Source of the DNA: Caballeronia sp. TF1N1
GTDB taxonomy: Bacteria > Pseudomonadota > Gammaproteobacteria > Burkholderiales > Burkholderiaceae
NCBI RefSeq assembly: GCF_022878925.1
Contig: NZ_CP084633.1
Span: 1-64,000 of the forward strand
Direction of reading: 5' to 3'
Length of the DNA: 64,000 nt
The position numbers and the translations under genes are program-made. Below the pieces are notes generated by a model, which ran no database searches, had not been told where the DNA came from, and saw only the letters and a list, made by a program, of their open reading frames with translations. The stretch's first letter is position 1; every line of letters begins with the position of its first letter. Shown one piece after another: positions 35,687 to 44,858 of this stretch.

Positions 35687-35716
35687 TTGACATGAAAGGG
35701 GCGACGGCCGTAGCCT
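35687..35716 (+). promoter_or_regulatory. Candidate promoter of sugar operon
   Basis: TTGACA (35687-35692), an 18-base spacer and a weak -10 TAGCCT (35711-35716). The LacI-type palindrome begins three bases further on and would cover the transcription start. Confidence 0.5.
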
Positions 35717-35718
35717 AA

Positions 35719-35732
35719 GTAAACCGGTTTAC
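35719..35732. promoter_or_regulatory. LacI-family operator
   Basis: GTAAACCGGTTTAC is a perfect 14-base palindrome with the central CG typical of LacI/GalR-family sites. It lies 77 bases after the LacI gene and about 100 before the first transporter gene. Confidence 0.8.
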
Positions 35733-35830
35733 AAAGCGGCGCGTTTTCATCCGCGCCCTCTGAAGTTTCAACCATGCCAGGACCAGCCGACGAGTCGCTC
35801 GTTCTGCGCCTTTGCGATGGAGGAGCTGTG

Positions 35831-36784
35831 ATGAACGCCATGCTGTCACGCCGGATCATGTCCGCGGTCGCCGTGATGTCCGCCGGATCGCTGATTGCAC
35901 TATCGGGCGGCGCGCACGCCGCCGACAAGAAGAAAATCGCGCTGGTCCAGATCAATCAGGAAGCGCTCTTCTTCACCCAGATGGATGAGGGCGCGCAAAA
36001 GGCCGCGAAGGCCGCGGGTGCGGACCTCGCCATCTTCAATTCGAACAATGACCCGAACGCGCAGAACAACGCCATCGAGACATACATCCAGCAGAAGGTG
36101 GATGCGCTTCTCGTGGTCGCCATCGACGTGAACGGGATCAAGCCGGCGATTGCCGAAGCAAAGAAGGCCGGCATTCCGGTCGTCACCATCGACGCTATCG
36201 TGAACGGCGATAACGACGTGCAAGTCGGTGTCGACAATCTCAAGGTCGGCAAGGACATCGGCACTTACACGGCCGATTACGTCAAGAAGTCGCTTGGCGG
36301 CAAGGCAAGCGTGGGCGTGGTTGGCGCGCTGAATTCGTACATTCAGAACGTGCGTCTGGACGGCTTCAAGGCCGGACTCGCGGGCGCGCCCAATGCGAAG
36401 ATCGTGTCCACGGTCGATGGCCAGAACGTGCAGGATCAGGCGCAGACGGCCGCCGAAAATCTCATCTCCGGCAACCCGAACATGCAGGTCGTTTATGCAA
36501 CCGGCGAACCGGCCTTGATCGGTCTCGTGGCCGCCGTGTCGGCGCAAAGCGCGACGGATCGCGTCAAGATTTTCGGCTGGGATCTGAGCGCGCAGGCCAT
36601 CAAGGGCATCGATCAGGGCTTTGTCGTGGCCGTGGTGCAGCAGGACCCGGAAGGCGAAGGCAAGGCGGCCGTCAACGCCGCGCTCAAGCTGATCGCGAAG
36701 CAACCGGTCGAGAAGAACATCTCCGTTCCGGTGACCATCGTCACCAAGGCGAACGTGGCGAAGTATCGCAGCGTGTTCAAGTAG
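35831..36784 (+). CDS. Sugar ABC transporter substrate-binding protein (RbsB/FrcB-like)
   Basis: 317 residues from ATG 35831, with AGGAG at 35821-35825; the frame begins earlier. The signal peptide ends near GGAHA. The mature protein is a peripla_BP_4-type receptor (KKIALVQINQEALFFTQMDE, then NDPNAQNNAIETYIQQKVDA). It captures the sugar-like substrate for the single-ATPase importer that follows. Confidence 0.92.
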   Translation: MNAMLSRRIMSAVAVMSAGSLIALSGGAHAADKKKIALVQINQEALFFTQMDEGAQKAAKAAGADLAIFNSNNDPNAQNNAIETYIQQKVDALLVVAIDVNGIKPAIAEAKKAGIPVVTIDAIVNGDNDVQVGVDNLKVGKDIGTYTADYVKKSLGGKASVGVVGALNSYIQNVRLDGFKAGLAGAPNAKIVSTVDGQNVQDQAQTAAENLISGNPNMQVVYATGEPALIGLVAAVSAQSATDRVKIFGWDLSAQAIKGIDQGFVVAVVQQDPEGEGKAAVNAALKLIAKQPVEKNISVPVTIVTKANVAKYRSVFK

Positions 36785-36809
36785 GCCGCGTCCAAACCGG
36801 GAGAGCCTC

Positions 36810-37604
36810 ATGTCGAGTGTGGACACAGGCGCGCCGCTGCGTGTGCGGATGCGCGGCATCACCAAGCAATACGGCGCGATACAGTCGCTGCGCGGCGTGA
36901 ATCTCGATGTCGCGCCGGGCGAAGTGCTGGGCCTCGTCGGTGACAACGGCGCGGGTAAATCGACGCTGTCGAAAGTGCTGTCGGGTGCGGTCGTGCCCGA
37001 CAGCGGATCGATCGAGATCGACGGCAAGACGGTCCATTTCGACAATCCGGGCGATGCCCGCACGCATCGCATCGAGATGGTCTATCAGGACCTGTCCTTG
37101 TGCGATACGGTCGATGTCGCGGGCAATCTGTTTCTCGGCCGCGAGCCCATGCGCCGCGTGCTCGGCATGCCGATTCTCGATCACGCGAAGATGCATCGCG
37201 ATGCACGTTCCATGCTGGACGGGCTCGGCATCCGCATTCCGGACACGAAACTCGACGTGGAAAATCTGTCGGGCGGACAGCGTCAAGCCATCGCCATTTC
37301 GCGCGCGGTTTCGTTCGATCCGAAAGTGCTCATCATGGACGAGCCGACTGCCGCGCTCGCCGTCGCGGAGGTCGAAGCGGTGCTCGATGTCGTGCGAACC
37401 GTAAGCGCGCGCGGCGTGAGCGTGATTCTCATCAGTCATCGGCTGCAGGATCTGTTTCTGGTCTGCGACCGCATCACGGTGATGTACGAAGGCACCGCCA
37501 TCGCGGACCGGCCTATCGGCGAGACGAATCTGCAGGAGATCGTCGATCTGATCGTCGGGCACAAATTCAACGCGCGCTCCGCGCGTCCACACGCCGAACA
37601 TTGA
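36810..37604 (+). CDS. Sugar ABC transporter ATPase, single-domain (FrcA-like)
   Basis: 264 residues, one ABC domain rather than the fused pair of RbsA. Walker A GDNGAGKST near residue 46, signature LSGGQRQAIAISRA, Walker B VLIMDEPTAAL, and ISHRL as the switch. Single-domain forms are known from the fructose Frc system. It is three bases from the permease start. Confidence 0.93.
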   Translation: MSSVDTGAPLRVRMRGITKQYGAIQSLRGVNLDVAPGEVLGLVGDNGAGKSTLSKVLSGAVVPDSGSIEIDGKTVHFDNPGDARTHRIEMVYQDLSLCDTVDVAGNLFLGREPMRRVLGMPILDHAKMHRDARSMLDGLGIRIPDTKLDVENLSGGQRQAIAISRAVSFDPKVLIMDEPTAALAVAEVEAVLDVVRTVSARGVSVILISHRLQDLFLVCDRITVMYEGTAIADRPIGETNLQEIVDLIVGHKFNARSARPHAEH

Positions 37605-37606
37605 TC

Positions 37607-38611
37607 ATGGGTACCACCGTGTCCTCCGAATCTTCCGCACGGCGCGCGCTTTCGCTGTCGCACCGGCTGGGCCATCGTGCGGGCGTCGCGAGCATCGCGG
37701 CCTTCTTCGCGATCTGCGTCGTGGCGTTCAGCATCGCCACCGACACTTTTCTCACCACCGGCAATCTCCTGAACGTGCTGCGTCAGAGTGCGCCGTTGCT
37801 GATCGTCGCCACGACGATGACGCTTGTCATCACCACCGCGGGCATCGACCTTTCGGTGGGCTCGACGCTCGCGTTCGTCGGCGCGCTCGCGGCCATCGCT
37901 TTGCACGCGGGCATGCCGGATACGCTCGTTCTGATCGGCGGCCTTGTGCTCGGCGGGGTCATCGGGCTCGCGAACGGCTACTTCATCGCGATCGCGGGCA
38001 TGCCCGCGTTCATCGTCACGCTTGGCACGTTGTCGATCGTGCGCGGTGCGGCGCTTCTCATCACGCAAGGCTATTCCGTGCCCGTGGATGGCAACGGCTG
38101 GTTCGTCGCGCTCGGCCGCGAGTGGTTCCTGGGACTTCCGCTGCCCGCCGTGATCGCGGTGGCCGTGATGCTCGCCGGATGGGTCGTCCTGCGTCATACG
38201 CGCTTCGGGCGCTACATCATCGGGATCGGCACGAACGCGGAAGGCGTGCGGCGCGCGGGCGTCGATACACGCGGCGTCATCATCAAGGTGTATGTGCTGA
38301 GCGGGATCGCGGCGGGGCTCGCCGGGCTCATTACGACCGCGCGGCTCGGGAGCGGTTCGTCGAATCAGGGCGTCGGCTTCGAGCTCGCGGTGATCGCGGC
38401 GGTCGTGCTCGGCAGCACCAATCTGTTCGGCGGCCGCGGCACCATTCTGGGAACGCTCCTCGGCGCGCTGACCATTGCCGTGCTCGGTAACGGGCTGATT
38501 CTGGTTCACGTGTCGCCGTTCTATACGCAGATCATCCAGGGGGCCATCATGCTGTTCGCGATCTGGCTGAACACGCGCATCTTTTCCGCCCGGCGTGGAA
38601 AGAAGGGCTGA
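37607..38611 (+). CDS. Sugar ABC transporter permease (RbsC/FrcC-like)
   Basis: 334 residues from ATG 37607, two bases after the ATPase stop; the longer frame overlaps the ATPase gene. It has eight to ten helices. The conserved ITTAGIDLSVGSTLAFVGAL and AVVLGSTNLFGGRGTILGTL motifs mark the BPD_transp_2 family. Confidence 0.93.
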   Translation: MGTTVSSESSARRALSLSHRLGHRAGVASIAAFFAICVVAFSIATDTFLTTGNLLNVLRQSAPLLIVATTMTLVITTAGIDLSVGSTLAFVGALAAIALHAGMPDTLVLIGGLVLGGVIGLANGYFIAIAGMPAFIVTLGTLSIVRGAALLITQGYSVPVDGNGWFVALGREWFLGLPLPAVIAVAVMLAGWVVLRHTRFGRYIIGIGTNAEGVRRAGVDTRGVIIKVYVLSGIAAGLAGLITTARLGSGSSNQGVGFELAVIAAVVLGSTNLFGGRGTILGTLLGALTIAVLGNGLILVHVSPFYTQIIQGAIMLFAIWLNTRIFSARRGKKG

Positions 38612-38613
38612 GC

Positions 38614-39738
38614 ATGATGTCGACGAAACCCGTATTCGGTCATCCGGCGACGCTGCCCATAGGTGTCGGCAGCGGCCACGTGATGACGGTGCTCGGTCCG
38701 CTACCGGTCGAGCAAATGGGCATCACGCTGATGCACGAGCATATTCTGGTCGATGCCTCCGGCAAATGGGTCGCGCCCGCCTGTTGCGGCGAGCGGCATA
38801 TCGGCGAGCAGAAGGTGCATGTCGGCATTTTGGGCGCGCTGCGCATGAATCCGCTCATGAACCGCGACAACTGCCAGCTATTCGATGCCGATGCCGCCAC
38901 CGAGGAACTGATGAAGTTCCGCGAATTGGGTGGCCAGACGGTGGTCGATCCGACCAACCTCGGCATTGGCCGCGATCCGCTCGCGCTGCAGCGCATTTCG
39001 CGGCGCACGGGGCTCAACATCGTCATGTCGACGGGCTTTTATCTGGAGCCTTCGCATCCGGCGTACGTGCGCGAGCGTTCCATCGACGAACTCGCCAAGC
39101 AGATGATCTTCGACGTGGGCGGCGCCGAGCGCAAGCCAGATGTGATCGCGGGGCTCATCGGCGAAATCGGCGTGTCGGCGGCGTTCACGGCGGAAGAAGA
39201 GAAGTCGCTGCGCGCGGCGGCTCGCGCGAGCGCCGCCACGCGCGTGCCGCTTTCGGTGCATCTGCCGGGATGGGTGCGGCATGGACATCGCGTGCTCGAT
39301 ATCGTCGAGCGCGAGGGCGCCGATCTCGCGCATACGGTGCTTTGTCACATGAACCCGAGCCACGCGGATATCGAGTATCAGCATTCCATCGCGCGGCGCG
39401 GTGCGTGGCTCGAATACGACATGATCGGCATGGACTACTACTACGCCGACGAAGCCGCGCAATCGCCGTCCGATGAAGAGAACGCGCGCGCTATCCGCGC
39501 GCTCATCGATGCGGGGTTCATCGGCAATCTGCTGCTCTCGCAGGACGTGTTCCTCAAGATGATGCTCACGCGTTACGGCGGCTTCGGCTACGGCTATATC
39601 CTCGAACACTTCGTGCCGAGACTCAGACGCCACGGCGTGAGCGACGCGCAGATCGAAACCATGCTCGTGACCAATCCCGCTCGCGTGTTCTCGAAGGCGG
39701 CATCTGGCGTGACGAGCCGTCGCGTTCAAGGAGATTGA
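38614..39738 (+). CDS. Phosphotriesterase-family hydrolase (probable lactonase)
   Basis: 374 residues. A TIM-barrel metal hydrolase: MHEHILVD (His-x-His), GEIG (bridging Glu in place of carboxylated Lys), LSVHLPG (His), LCHMN (His) and LLSQDVF (Asp) supply the binuclear site. Family members open lactones or split phosphoesters. In this sugar operon, hydrolysis of a sugar lactone or phospho-lactone is plausible. The stop is two bases from the next start. Confidence 0.88.
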   Translation: MMSTKPVFGHPATLPIGVGSGHVMTVLGPLPVEQMGITLMHEHILVDASGKWVAPACCGERHIGEQKVHVGILGALRMNPLMNRDNCQLFDADAATEELMKFRELGGQTVVDPTNLGIGRDPLALQRISRRTGLNIVMSTGFYLEPSHPAYVRERSIDELAKQMIFDVGGAERKPDVIAGLIGEIGVSAAFTAEEEKSLRAAARASAATRVPLSVHLPGWVRHGHRVLDIVEREGADLAHTVLCHMNPSHADIEYQHSIARRGAWLEYDMIGMDYYYADEAAQSPSDEENARAIRALIDAGFIGNLLLSQDVFLKMMLTRYGGFGYGYILEHFVPRLRRHGVSDAQIETMLVTNPARVFSKAASGVTSRRVQGD

Positions 39739-39740
39739 GA

Positions 39741-40505
39741 ATGACGAAGAAAGTCCTGCTCGCCGGAGAGTCGTGGACCAGCACGGCAACCCATGTGAAG
39801 GGTTTCGATCTGTTCGCGTCGGTGACGTATCACACCGGCTCCGAGCAGTTTCTCGCGCTCTTCAAGGACAGCGCCGGGTACGCGGTCACGCACATGCCGA
39901 GTCACGACGCGCAGACGCGATTTCCCACGACGCTCGAAGGGCTCAAGGAGTATGACGCGATCATTCTTTCCGACATCGGCGCGAATACGCTCTTGCTGCA
40001 TCCGGATACGTGGGTGCACAGCAAGCGCACGCCGAACCGCCTGAAGTTGTTGCGCGAGTATGTGGAGGCAGGCGGCGGTCTCATGATGATCGGTGGCTAT
40101 CTGAGCTTTCAAGGCATCAACGGCAGTGCGCGCTTTCGCAATACGCCCGTCGAGGACGTGCTGCCCGTGAAGTGCCTCGCGTGGGACGACCGCGTGGAAG
40201 TGCCCGAGGGGTTCACGCCGAGTATCGTCGCGCGGCATCCGGTGATAGAGGGCCTCGGCATGCAATGGCCGCATCTGCTCGGCTACAACGAAGTCGAGTT
40301 GAAGCCAGGTGCGACGCTCATCGCAACCGTGCCGGACACGGGCCATCCGTTGCTCGTGGCGGGGCAGTATGGCGAGGGCCGCACGCTTGCCTGGACAAGC
40401 GACATGTCCGTGCACTGGCTGCCGCCCGAGTTCTCCGCGTGGGACGGTTATGGGCGGCTTTGGCGGCAGTGTCTCGACTGGCTGACCGAGGCGCGCGCGG
40501 CATGA
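39741..40505 (+). CDS. Glutamine amidotransferase-like protein (COG5426-type)
   Basis: 254 residues from ATG 39741 with AAGGAGA ahead. It has a class I GATase-like fold: YDAIILSDIGANTLLL, then VEAGGGLMMIGGYLSFQGIN. The expected nucleophile position in GGY shows Tyr rather than Cys, so it is not a normal amidotransferase. Its partner genes suggest a step or a binding role in sugar catabolism. The stop overlaps the next frame's ATG (ATGA). Confidence 0.75.
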   Translation: MTKKVLLAGESWTSTATHVKGFDLFASVTYHTGSEQFLALFKDSAGYAVTHMPSHDAQTRFPTTLEGLKEYDAIILSDIGANTLLLHPDTWVHSKRTPNRLKLLREYVEAGGGLMMIGGYLSFQGINGSARFRNTPVEDVLPVKCLAWDDRVEVPEGFTPSIVARHPVIEGLGMQWPHLLGYNEVELKPGATLIATVPDTGHPLLVAGQYGEGRTLAWTSDMSVHWLPPEFSAWDGYGRLWRQCLDWLTEARAA

Positions 40506-40684
40506 TGTATTTCAGTATCGCCGACCTCGACCTCGACCTCGACCTCGACCTCGACCTCGACCTCGACCTCGACCTCGACCTCGACCTCGCGCGCGCGGCA
40601 TGCGCGGCTTGCCGCGACGCTCGCCCGCGTGAGGCGCTCGGCTCGTATCGAGCAATGTTCGGCTACCGGATGGCACCATCATGA
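40502..40684 (+). CDS. Possible small (Asp-Leu)11 repeat protein
   Basis: A 60-residue frame starting at ATG 40502 inside the previous stop and ending with a TGA that overlaps the kinase ATG at 40681. ATGA overlaps on both sides suit translational coupling. The product begins MMYFSIA, has eleven Asp-Leu pairs, then ARAACAACRDARPRE. No similar protein is known to me. It may equally be untranslated linker DNA expanded by repeat slippage that happens to stay in frame. Confidence 0.4.
   Translation: MMYFSIADLDLDLDLDLDLDLDLDLDLDLARAACAACRDARPREALGSYRAMFGYRMAPS
40523..40588 (+). repeat. GACCTC hexanucleotide repeat, 11 copies
   Basis: Eleven perfect tandem copies of GACCTC (66 bases) between the GATase-like gene and the kinase gene. 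Copy changes would keep the frame, so length rather than on/off switching would vary. Confidence 0.97.
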
Positions 40685-41586
40685 GCAGCGCGCGCGTCTG
40701 CGTGATCGGCAACGCGGCGATGGACATGACGCTGCGCGTGGCTTCGTTGCCGAAGCCCGGCGAGACGTCGATTGCGCTTGGCAGCACGCTGGACTTCGGC
40801 GGCAAGGGCGCGAATCAGGCGGTGATCGCTGCACGCGCGGGCGCGCAGGTGACGTTGCTTGCGGCTGTCGGACGCGATGCCGACGGCGCGCGCATCGTCG
40901 CCATGCTCGGTGAGGAAGGCATGGATACGCGGCACGTTGAACATCTCGATTGCCCGACGGACCTTTCCATTGTCACCGTCGATGCTGCCGGTGAAAACAC
41001 CATCGTCACGCGCAACGAAGCCGCCAGCGGCTACGCACCGGATGCCGCGTTGCTGGACGCCGTGAGCGCGCCGGGCGACTGGATCGTGCTGCAAGGCAAT
41101 CTGGCGCGCACGGTGACGGCGACGTGGTTGCGCGCGGCGCGTCGCGGCGGGCGGCATACGCTTCTGAATCCGGGACCGGTGCAATTCGAGGTCAACGCGC
41201 TGCTGCCCGATGTCGATGTGCTCGTCGTCAACAGCGTCGAGGCCGAAATGCTGTCGGGCGACGCCGATGCACGCCGCGCGGCGCTCGCACTGCACGCGGC
41301 AGGCGCGACCGACGTGCTGGTCACGCTCGGCGCGGGCGGCGTCGTCTGGTGCGGCGCGCACGGCGGCATCGAGCAGATGCCCGCATCTGAAGTCATTGCC
41401 GTGGACACGGTCGGCGCAGGCGATGCACTCTGCGGCATGCTCGCGGCTGGGCTCGCGCACGGCCATCGTATGCGCAACATCCTGCCTCGCGCAATGGCCG
41501 TTGCCGCCTATGTGGTCGGCCGGCACGGCACGCAGGCGAGTTTTCCGGATCGTGCGCGCATGCTCGAACTCGCGCGCTTCATCTGA
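40681..41586 (+). CDS. Ribokinase-family sugar kinase (PfkB)
   Basis: 301 residues. PfkB signature 1 is DFGGKGANQAVIAARAGAQV, and signature 2 is DTVGAGDALCGMLAAGLAHG with the catalytic Asp. VNSVEAEML matches ribokinase. It phosphorylates the imported sugar or a nucleoside-like product. The start ATG overlaps the stop of the repeat frame. Confidence 0.92.
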   Translation: MSSARVCVIGNAAMDMTLRVASLPKPGETSIALGSTLDFGGKGANQAVIAARAGAQVTLLAAVGRDADGARIVAMLGEEGMDTRHVEHLDCPTDLSIVTVDAAGENTIVTRNEAASGYAPDAALLDAVSAPGDWIVLQGNLARTVTATWLRAARRGGRHTLLNPGPVQFEVNALLPDVDVLVVNSVEAEMLSGDADARRAALALHAAGATDVLVTLGAGGVVWCGAHGGIEQMPASEVIAVDTVGAGDALCGMLAAGLAHGHRMRNILPRAMAVAAYVVGRHGTQASFPDRARMLELARFI

Positions 41587-41608
41587 CCGATACTTCGACA
41601 GGATTCTC

Positions 41609-42454
41609 ATGGACACCGGACACGAGGTTGGACGCGGACGCACCGACAGCATCGCGCATATTTTCGGCCGCCCGCGCGGCGTGGTCATAGGCGTGATTCA
41701 CTGCCCGGCGTTTCCCGGCGCGCCGCGCTACGACGGACGCGCGAGCGAGACGCTATACGAAACCGCTCTTGCCGATGCCCGCGCGTATGCAGCAGGCGGC
41801 GTCGATGGTCTCATCGTCGAAAATCATGGCGACGTGCCGTTCGCAAAACCAGATGACATCGGACCGGAAACATCGGCGTTCATGGCCGTGGGCGCGGACC
41901 GGATTGCGCGCGAGACGGGCCTGCCTATCGGCATCAACGTGCTTGCCAACGCTTCGGTGCCGGCGCTCGCCATCGCGGCCGCGAGCAATGCCGCGTTCGT
42001 GCGCGTCAATCAGTGGGCGAATGCTTATGTGGCCAATGAAGGCATCATCGAAGGCGAGGCGGCGCGGGCCTTGCGATATCGTGCGCGGTTGCGCGCGGAA
42101 GGCATCCGCGTGTTTGCGGACGCGCACGTGAAGCACGGCGCGCATGCAATCGTCGCGGATCGTGCGCTCGAGGAACTCGTGCGCGATGTCGAATTCTTCG
42201 ATGCCGATGCGATCATCGCCACCGGCCAGCGCACGGGCGATGTCGCGAGCCTCGATTATCTTCGGCAGATTCGCGCCGCGACCAGGCTTCCGCTTTTGGT
42301 GGGCAGCGGCTGCACGGAACACAACGTCGCGGAGATTTTGTCGGTCGTGGATGCGGTGATCGTCGCGAGTTCGCTGAAGGTGGGCGGCGTGTGGTGGAAT
42401 CCCGTCGATGAAGACAAGGTGCGGCGGTTCGTGCACGCGGCGCGAGGAGGTTAG
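41609..42454 (+). CDS. BtpA/SgcQ-family protein
   Basis: 281 residues from ATG 41609, with AGGA ahead. It has a TIM-barrel look: GVVIGVIHCPAFPGAPRYDG, GVDGLIVENHGDVPF, FADAHVKHGAHAI and LLVGSGCTEHNVAEI are hallmark BtpA/SgcQ segments. SgcQ belongs to an E. coli sugar operon of unknown substrate. The catalytic activity is not established. Last gene of the LacI-controlled operon. Confidence 0.88.
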   Translation: MDTGHEVGRGRTDSIAHIFGRPRGVVIGVIHCPAFPGAPRYDGRASETLYETALADARAYAAGGVDGLIVENHGDVPFAKPDDIGPETSAFMAVGADRIARETGLPIGINVLANASVPALAIAAASNAAFVRVNQWANAYVANEGIIEGEAARALRYRARLRAEGIRVFADAHVKHGAHAIVADRALEELVRDVEFFDADAIIATGQRTGDVASLDYLRQIRAATRLPLLVGSGCTEHNVAEILSVVDAVIVASSLKVGGVWWNPVDEDKVRRFVHAARGG

Positions 42455-42505
42455 GACGAGCGGTAGACTTCTCCTCGTGTGCAACCGTCTTCCGGGAGAG
42501 TGAAT

Positions 42506-43120
42506 TTGAACCAAGACAAAGAGGTCGAGCCGCTCTCGAGGCGCTTCGGGTTTCTCATCGAACTGGACAAGCTGAAATCGGTTATGCGGCAGTCGCCGCT
42601 CATCGACCGCAGCCGCAGGGAGAATTCGGCGGAGCACTCGTGGCATCTGGCCATGTTCGCGCTGGTGCTTTCGGATTGCGCGAAGGAGGTCGACAGTTTT
42701 CATGTCATCAAACTGCTGCTCGTGCATGACATCGTCGAGATCGATGCCGGCGATCATCCGCTGCACGCGCCAGGCGCGGATTCCGCGTCGATCGAGCAAT
42801 CGGAGCAACGGGCCGCGGAGCGAATCTTCGGGTTATTGCCCGACGATCAAGGGCGCGAACTGCGCAAACTATGGATGGAATTCGAGGCGGCTGAGACACC
42901 GGAGGCGATCTTCGCCAAATCGCTCGATCGGCTGCAGCCGTTGCTGATCAATACCTTGACTGGCGGAGGCACGTGGACGGAGAACGGCGTGAACGAGCAA
43001 CAGGTCGTGGAGCGGTACGGGCCTGTGATTGCACGCGGATCGCCGCAGTTGTGGGAAGCGGCGCGTGAGCTTGTCGGCGCGCACTTTTCCGGTGACGTCG
43101 CTCGCGGGAAAGACGACTGA
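42506..43120 (+). CDS. HD-domain phosphohydrolase (YfbR/HDDC2-like)
   Basis: 204 residues if started at TTG 42506 with GGGAGA ahead; a GTG at 42479 is the alternative. The HD metal motif is EHSWHLAMFALVL (His) and LLLVHDIVEIDAGD (His-Asp). The family removes 5'-phosphate from deoxynucleotides. It probably has its own promoter and is not clearly linked to the sugar operon. The 225 bases after it hold nothing recognisable. Confidence 0.87.
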   Translation: MNQDKEVEPLSRRFGFLIELDKLKSVMRQSPLIDRSRRENSAEHSWHLAMFALVLSDCAKEVDSFHVIKLLLVHDIVEIDAGDHPLHAPGADSASIEQSEQRAAERIFGLLPDDQGRELRKLWMEFEAAETPEAIFAKSLDRLQPLLINTLTGGGTWTENGVNEQQVVERYGPVIARGSPQLWEAARELVGAHFSGDVARGKDD

Positions 43121-43345
43121 TGCCGTGGCGAATGGCGTTGAATGACGGCGAGATGCATCCGCAGTGTCGTAGTTGGCGATGATTGCAATCTTGGTTGAGG
43201 CGACGCGTTTTGCTCCGGTCGCTCATCGCCATGTTCAACGGTGTGCCCGATACATGTCCCTGACGAGCCGAAGTTAACCGTGCCATCGGCGAGCGGATTT
43301 AACAAGCCCGCTCGGCGATTCGCATCCAGGAAAACCATCAATCGT

Positions 43346-44692
43346 TCAAGCCGCGTTCGTCGCCCGTCGATCCGCATCGCTCGTCTTGCGTGTTTCATGG
43401 CCGTGCCGCAACCGCACACTGCACATTGCCGCGACAATCAGCGCGACAGCAAGACACACCAGCCCGTTCATCGCCTTGCCGGTCGATTGCTCGATGATCC
43501 CCATGACCGTGGGCCCGACGAAGCCGCCGAGCAACCCGCACGTGTTGACGAGCCCGAGTCCGCCCGCAAGCGCGCTGCCTGAAAGCCGCGAAGACGGGAA
43601 CGTGAAGATGATCGACTGAACCACGAAGAACATCGAAGCGGACACGCACACGCCGAGAAAGCCGATGACGGGCGTCGAATAGGCGGCGACCAGCATGCCC
43701 GCGGCCATGATCAGCAGGCCGCCCACGAGCATGCGGCGGCTGCGCGATGAATTGCTCGCGAAGCGCGGCAAAAGGGCGGCGCCGAGTGCGGCGGCGACCC
43801 ACGGGGTGGACGTCAGCACGCCGACGACGAATGGCGAGAAGTGCCCCGAAGATCCGATAATGCCCGGCAAAAAGAAGATGACCGTATAGATGGTCAACTG
43901 ATGGCAAAAGTAGACGAAGATCGAGAGCCAAATCTGTCTGTCCGCCAGCGCCGCGCGAAACGTATGACCGCCGTGACCCGTACCGATGGCTTCCTGTTCG
44001 GCGGCAAGACGACGCTCCAGCGCCAGCGCTTCCTCGCGCGGTAACCACGAAGCGCGCGTCGGCCGGTCGGGCAATATCTTCCACACGACGATCGCGAGCA
44101 GCACGGCAGGCGCGCCTTCGACCATGAACAGCCATTGCCAGCCGTGAAAACCGAGCACGCCATCCATTTCCAGCAGCGCACCGCCAAGCGGGCCGCCGAC
44201 GATGTTGGCCACGCACACGCCGAGCAGGAAGTAGCCGGTGGCGCGCGCGCGATCCTCGCGTCCGAACCAGTAAGTCAGATACAGCATCACGCCGGGAAAC
44301 AGTCCCGCTTCGGCCACGCCGAGCAGAAGACGCATCACATAGAACGAGGTCTCGCCGCGCACGAAGGCCATCGCCACCGAGAGCACGCCCCATGTCACCA
44401 TGATGCGCGTGATCCAGAAGCGCGCGCCGACACGATGCATCACGAGATTGCTCGGGATCTCGAAAGCGGCATACGTGAGAAAGAACAGCCCCGCGCCTAG
44501 CCCATAGGCGGCGGATGACAGGCCAAGATCGATGCTCATCGTATGCTTGGCAAGCGCGATGTTGGTGCGATCCAGAAAGCTGATCACATACGAAATCACG
44601 AGCAGCGGCATGAGCTTGCGAAACAGCAGCGCGTTCAGCGACGCATGGGGTGACGCATGTGTTGAGTTACGCGAAGAACTGGGCGTGGACAT
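43346..44692 (-). CDS. MFS transporter, anion:cation symporter type
   Basis: 448 residues from ATG 44692-44690 with GGGAG upstream; the longer frame is rejected. About 12 helices. The start of helix 1 (LLVISYVISFLDRTNIALAK) and motif RLLLGVAEAGLFPGVMLYLT are typical of phthalate/tartrate/glucarate permeases. It takes up an organic acid, probably the substrate of the SDR and BKACE genes upstream in the same direction. Confidence 0.9.
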   Translation of the reverse strand: MSTPSSSRNSTHASPHASLNALLFRKLMPLLVISYVISFLDRTNIALAKHTMSIDLGLSSAAYGLGAGLFFLTYAAFEIPSNLVMHRVGARFWITRIMVTWGVLSVAMAFVRGETSFYVMRLLLGVAEAGLFPGVMLYLTYWFGREDRARATGYFLLGVCVANIVGGPLGGALLEMDGVLGFHGWQWLFMVEGAPAVLLAIVVWKILPDRPTRASWLPREEALALERRLAAEQEAIGTGHGGHTFRAALADRQIWLSIFVYFCHQLTIYTVIFFLPGIIGSSGHFSPFVVGVLTSTPWVAAALGAALLPRFASNSSRSRRMLVGGLLIMAAGMLVAAYSTPVIGFLGVCVSASMFFVVQSIIFTFPSSRLSGSALAGGLGLVNTCGLLGGFVGPTVMGIIEQSTGKAMNGLVCLAVALIVAAMCSVRLRHGHETRKTSDADRRATNAA

Positions 44693-44858
44693 GATGACTC
44701 CCGGCGTCAGGACGGATTGGAAGAGCAGGGCGCGCATGGACGACGAGGTGAAGCGTCGCGGCGAGATAGGTAGGCTTTCATGACTTGTCTCCGTGTATCT
44801 TTTCGTTGTCATGGCGCGGACGTCGCTTGGCGCGCGTCCGCTTGCTTCGGTGCGGTCT

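Noticed and set aside
36777..37601. Long minus-strand frame opposite the sugar ABC ATPase
   Set aside because: High-GC genes produce long open frames on the opposite strand; the plus strand has full ABC motifs and this one has none.
40523..40588. Hexanucleotide repeat as a phase-variation switch
   Set aside because: The unit is six bases, so gain or loss of copies cannot shift the frame; only length or spacing can change.
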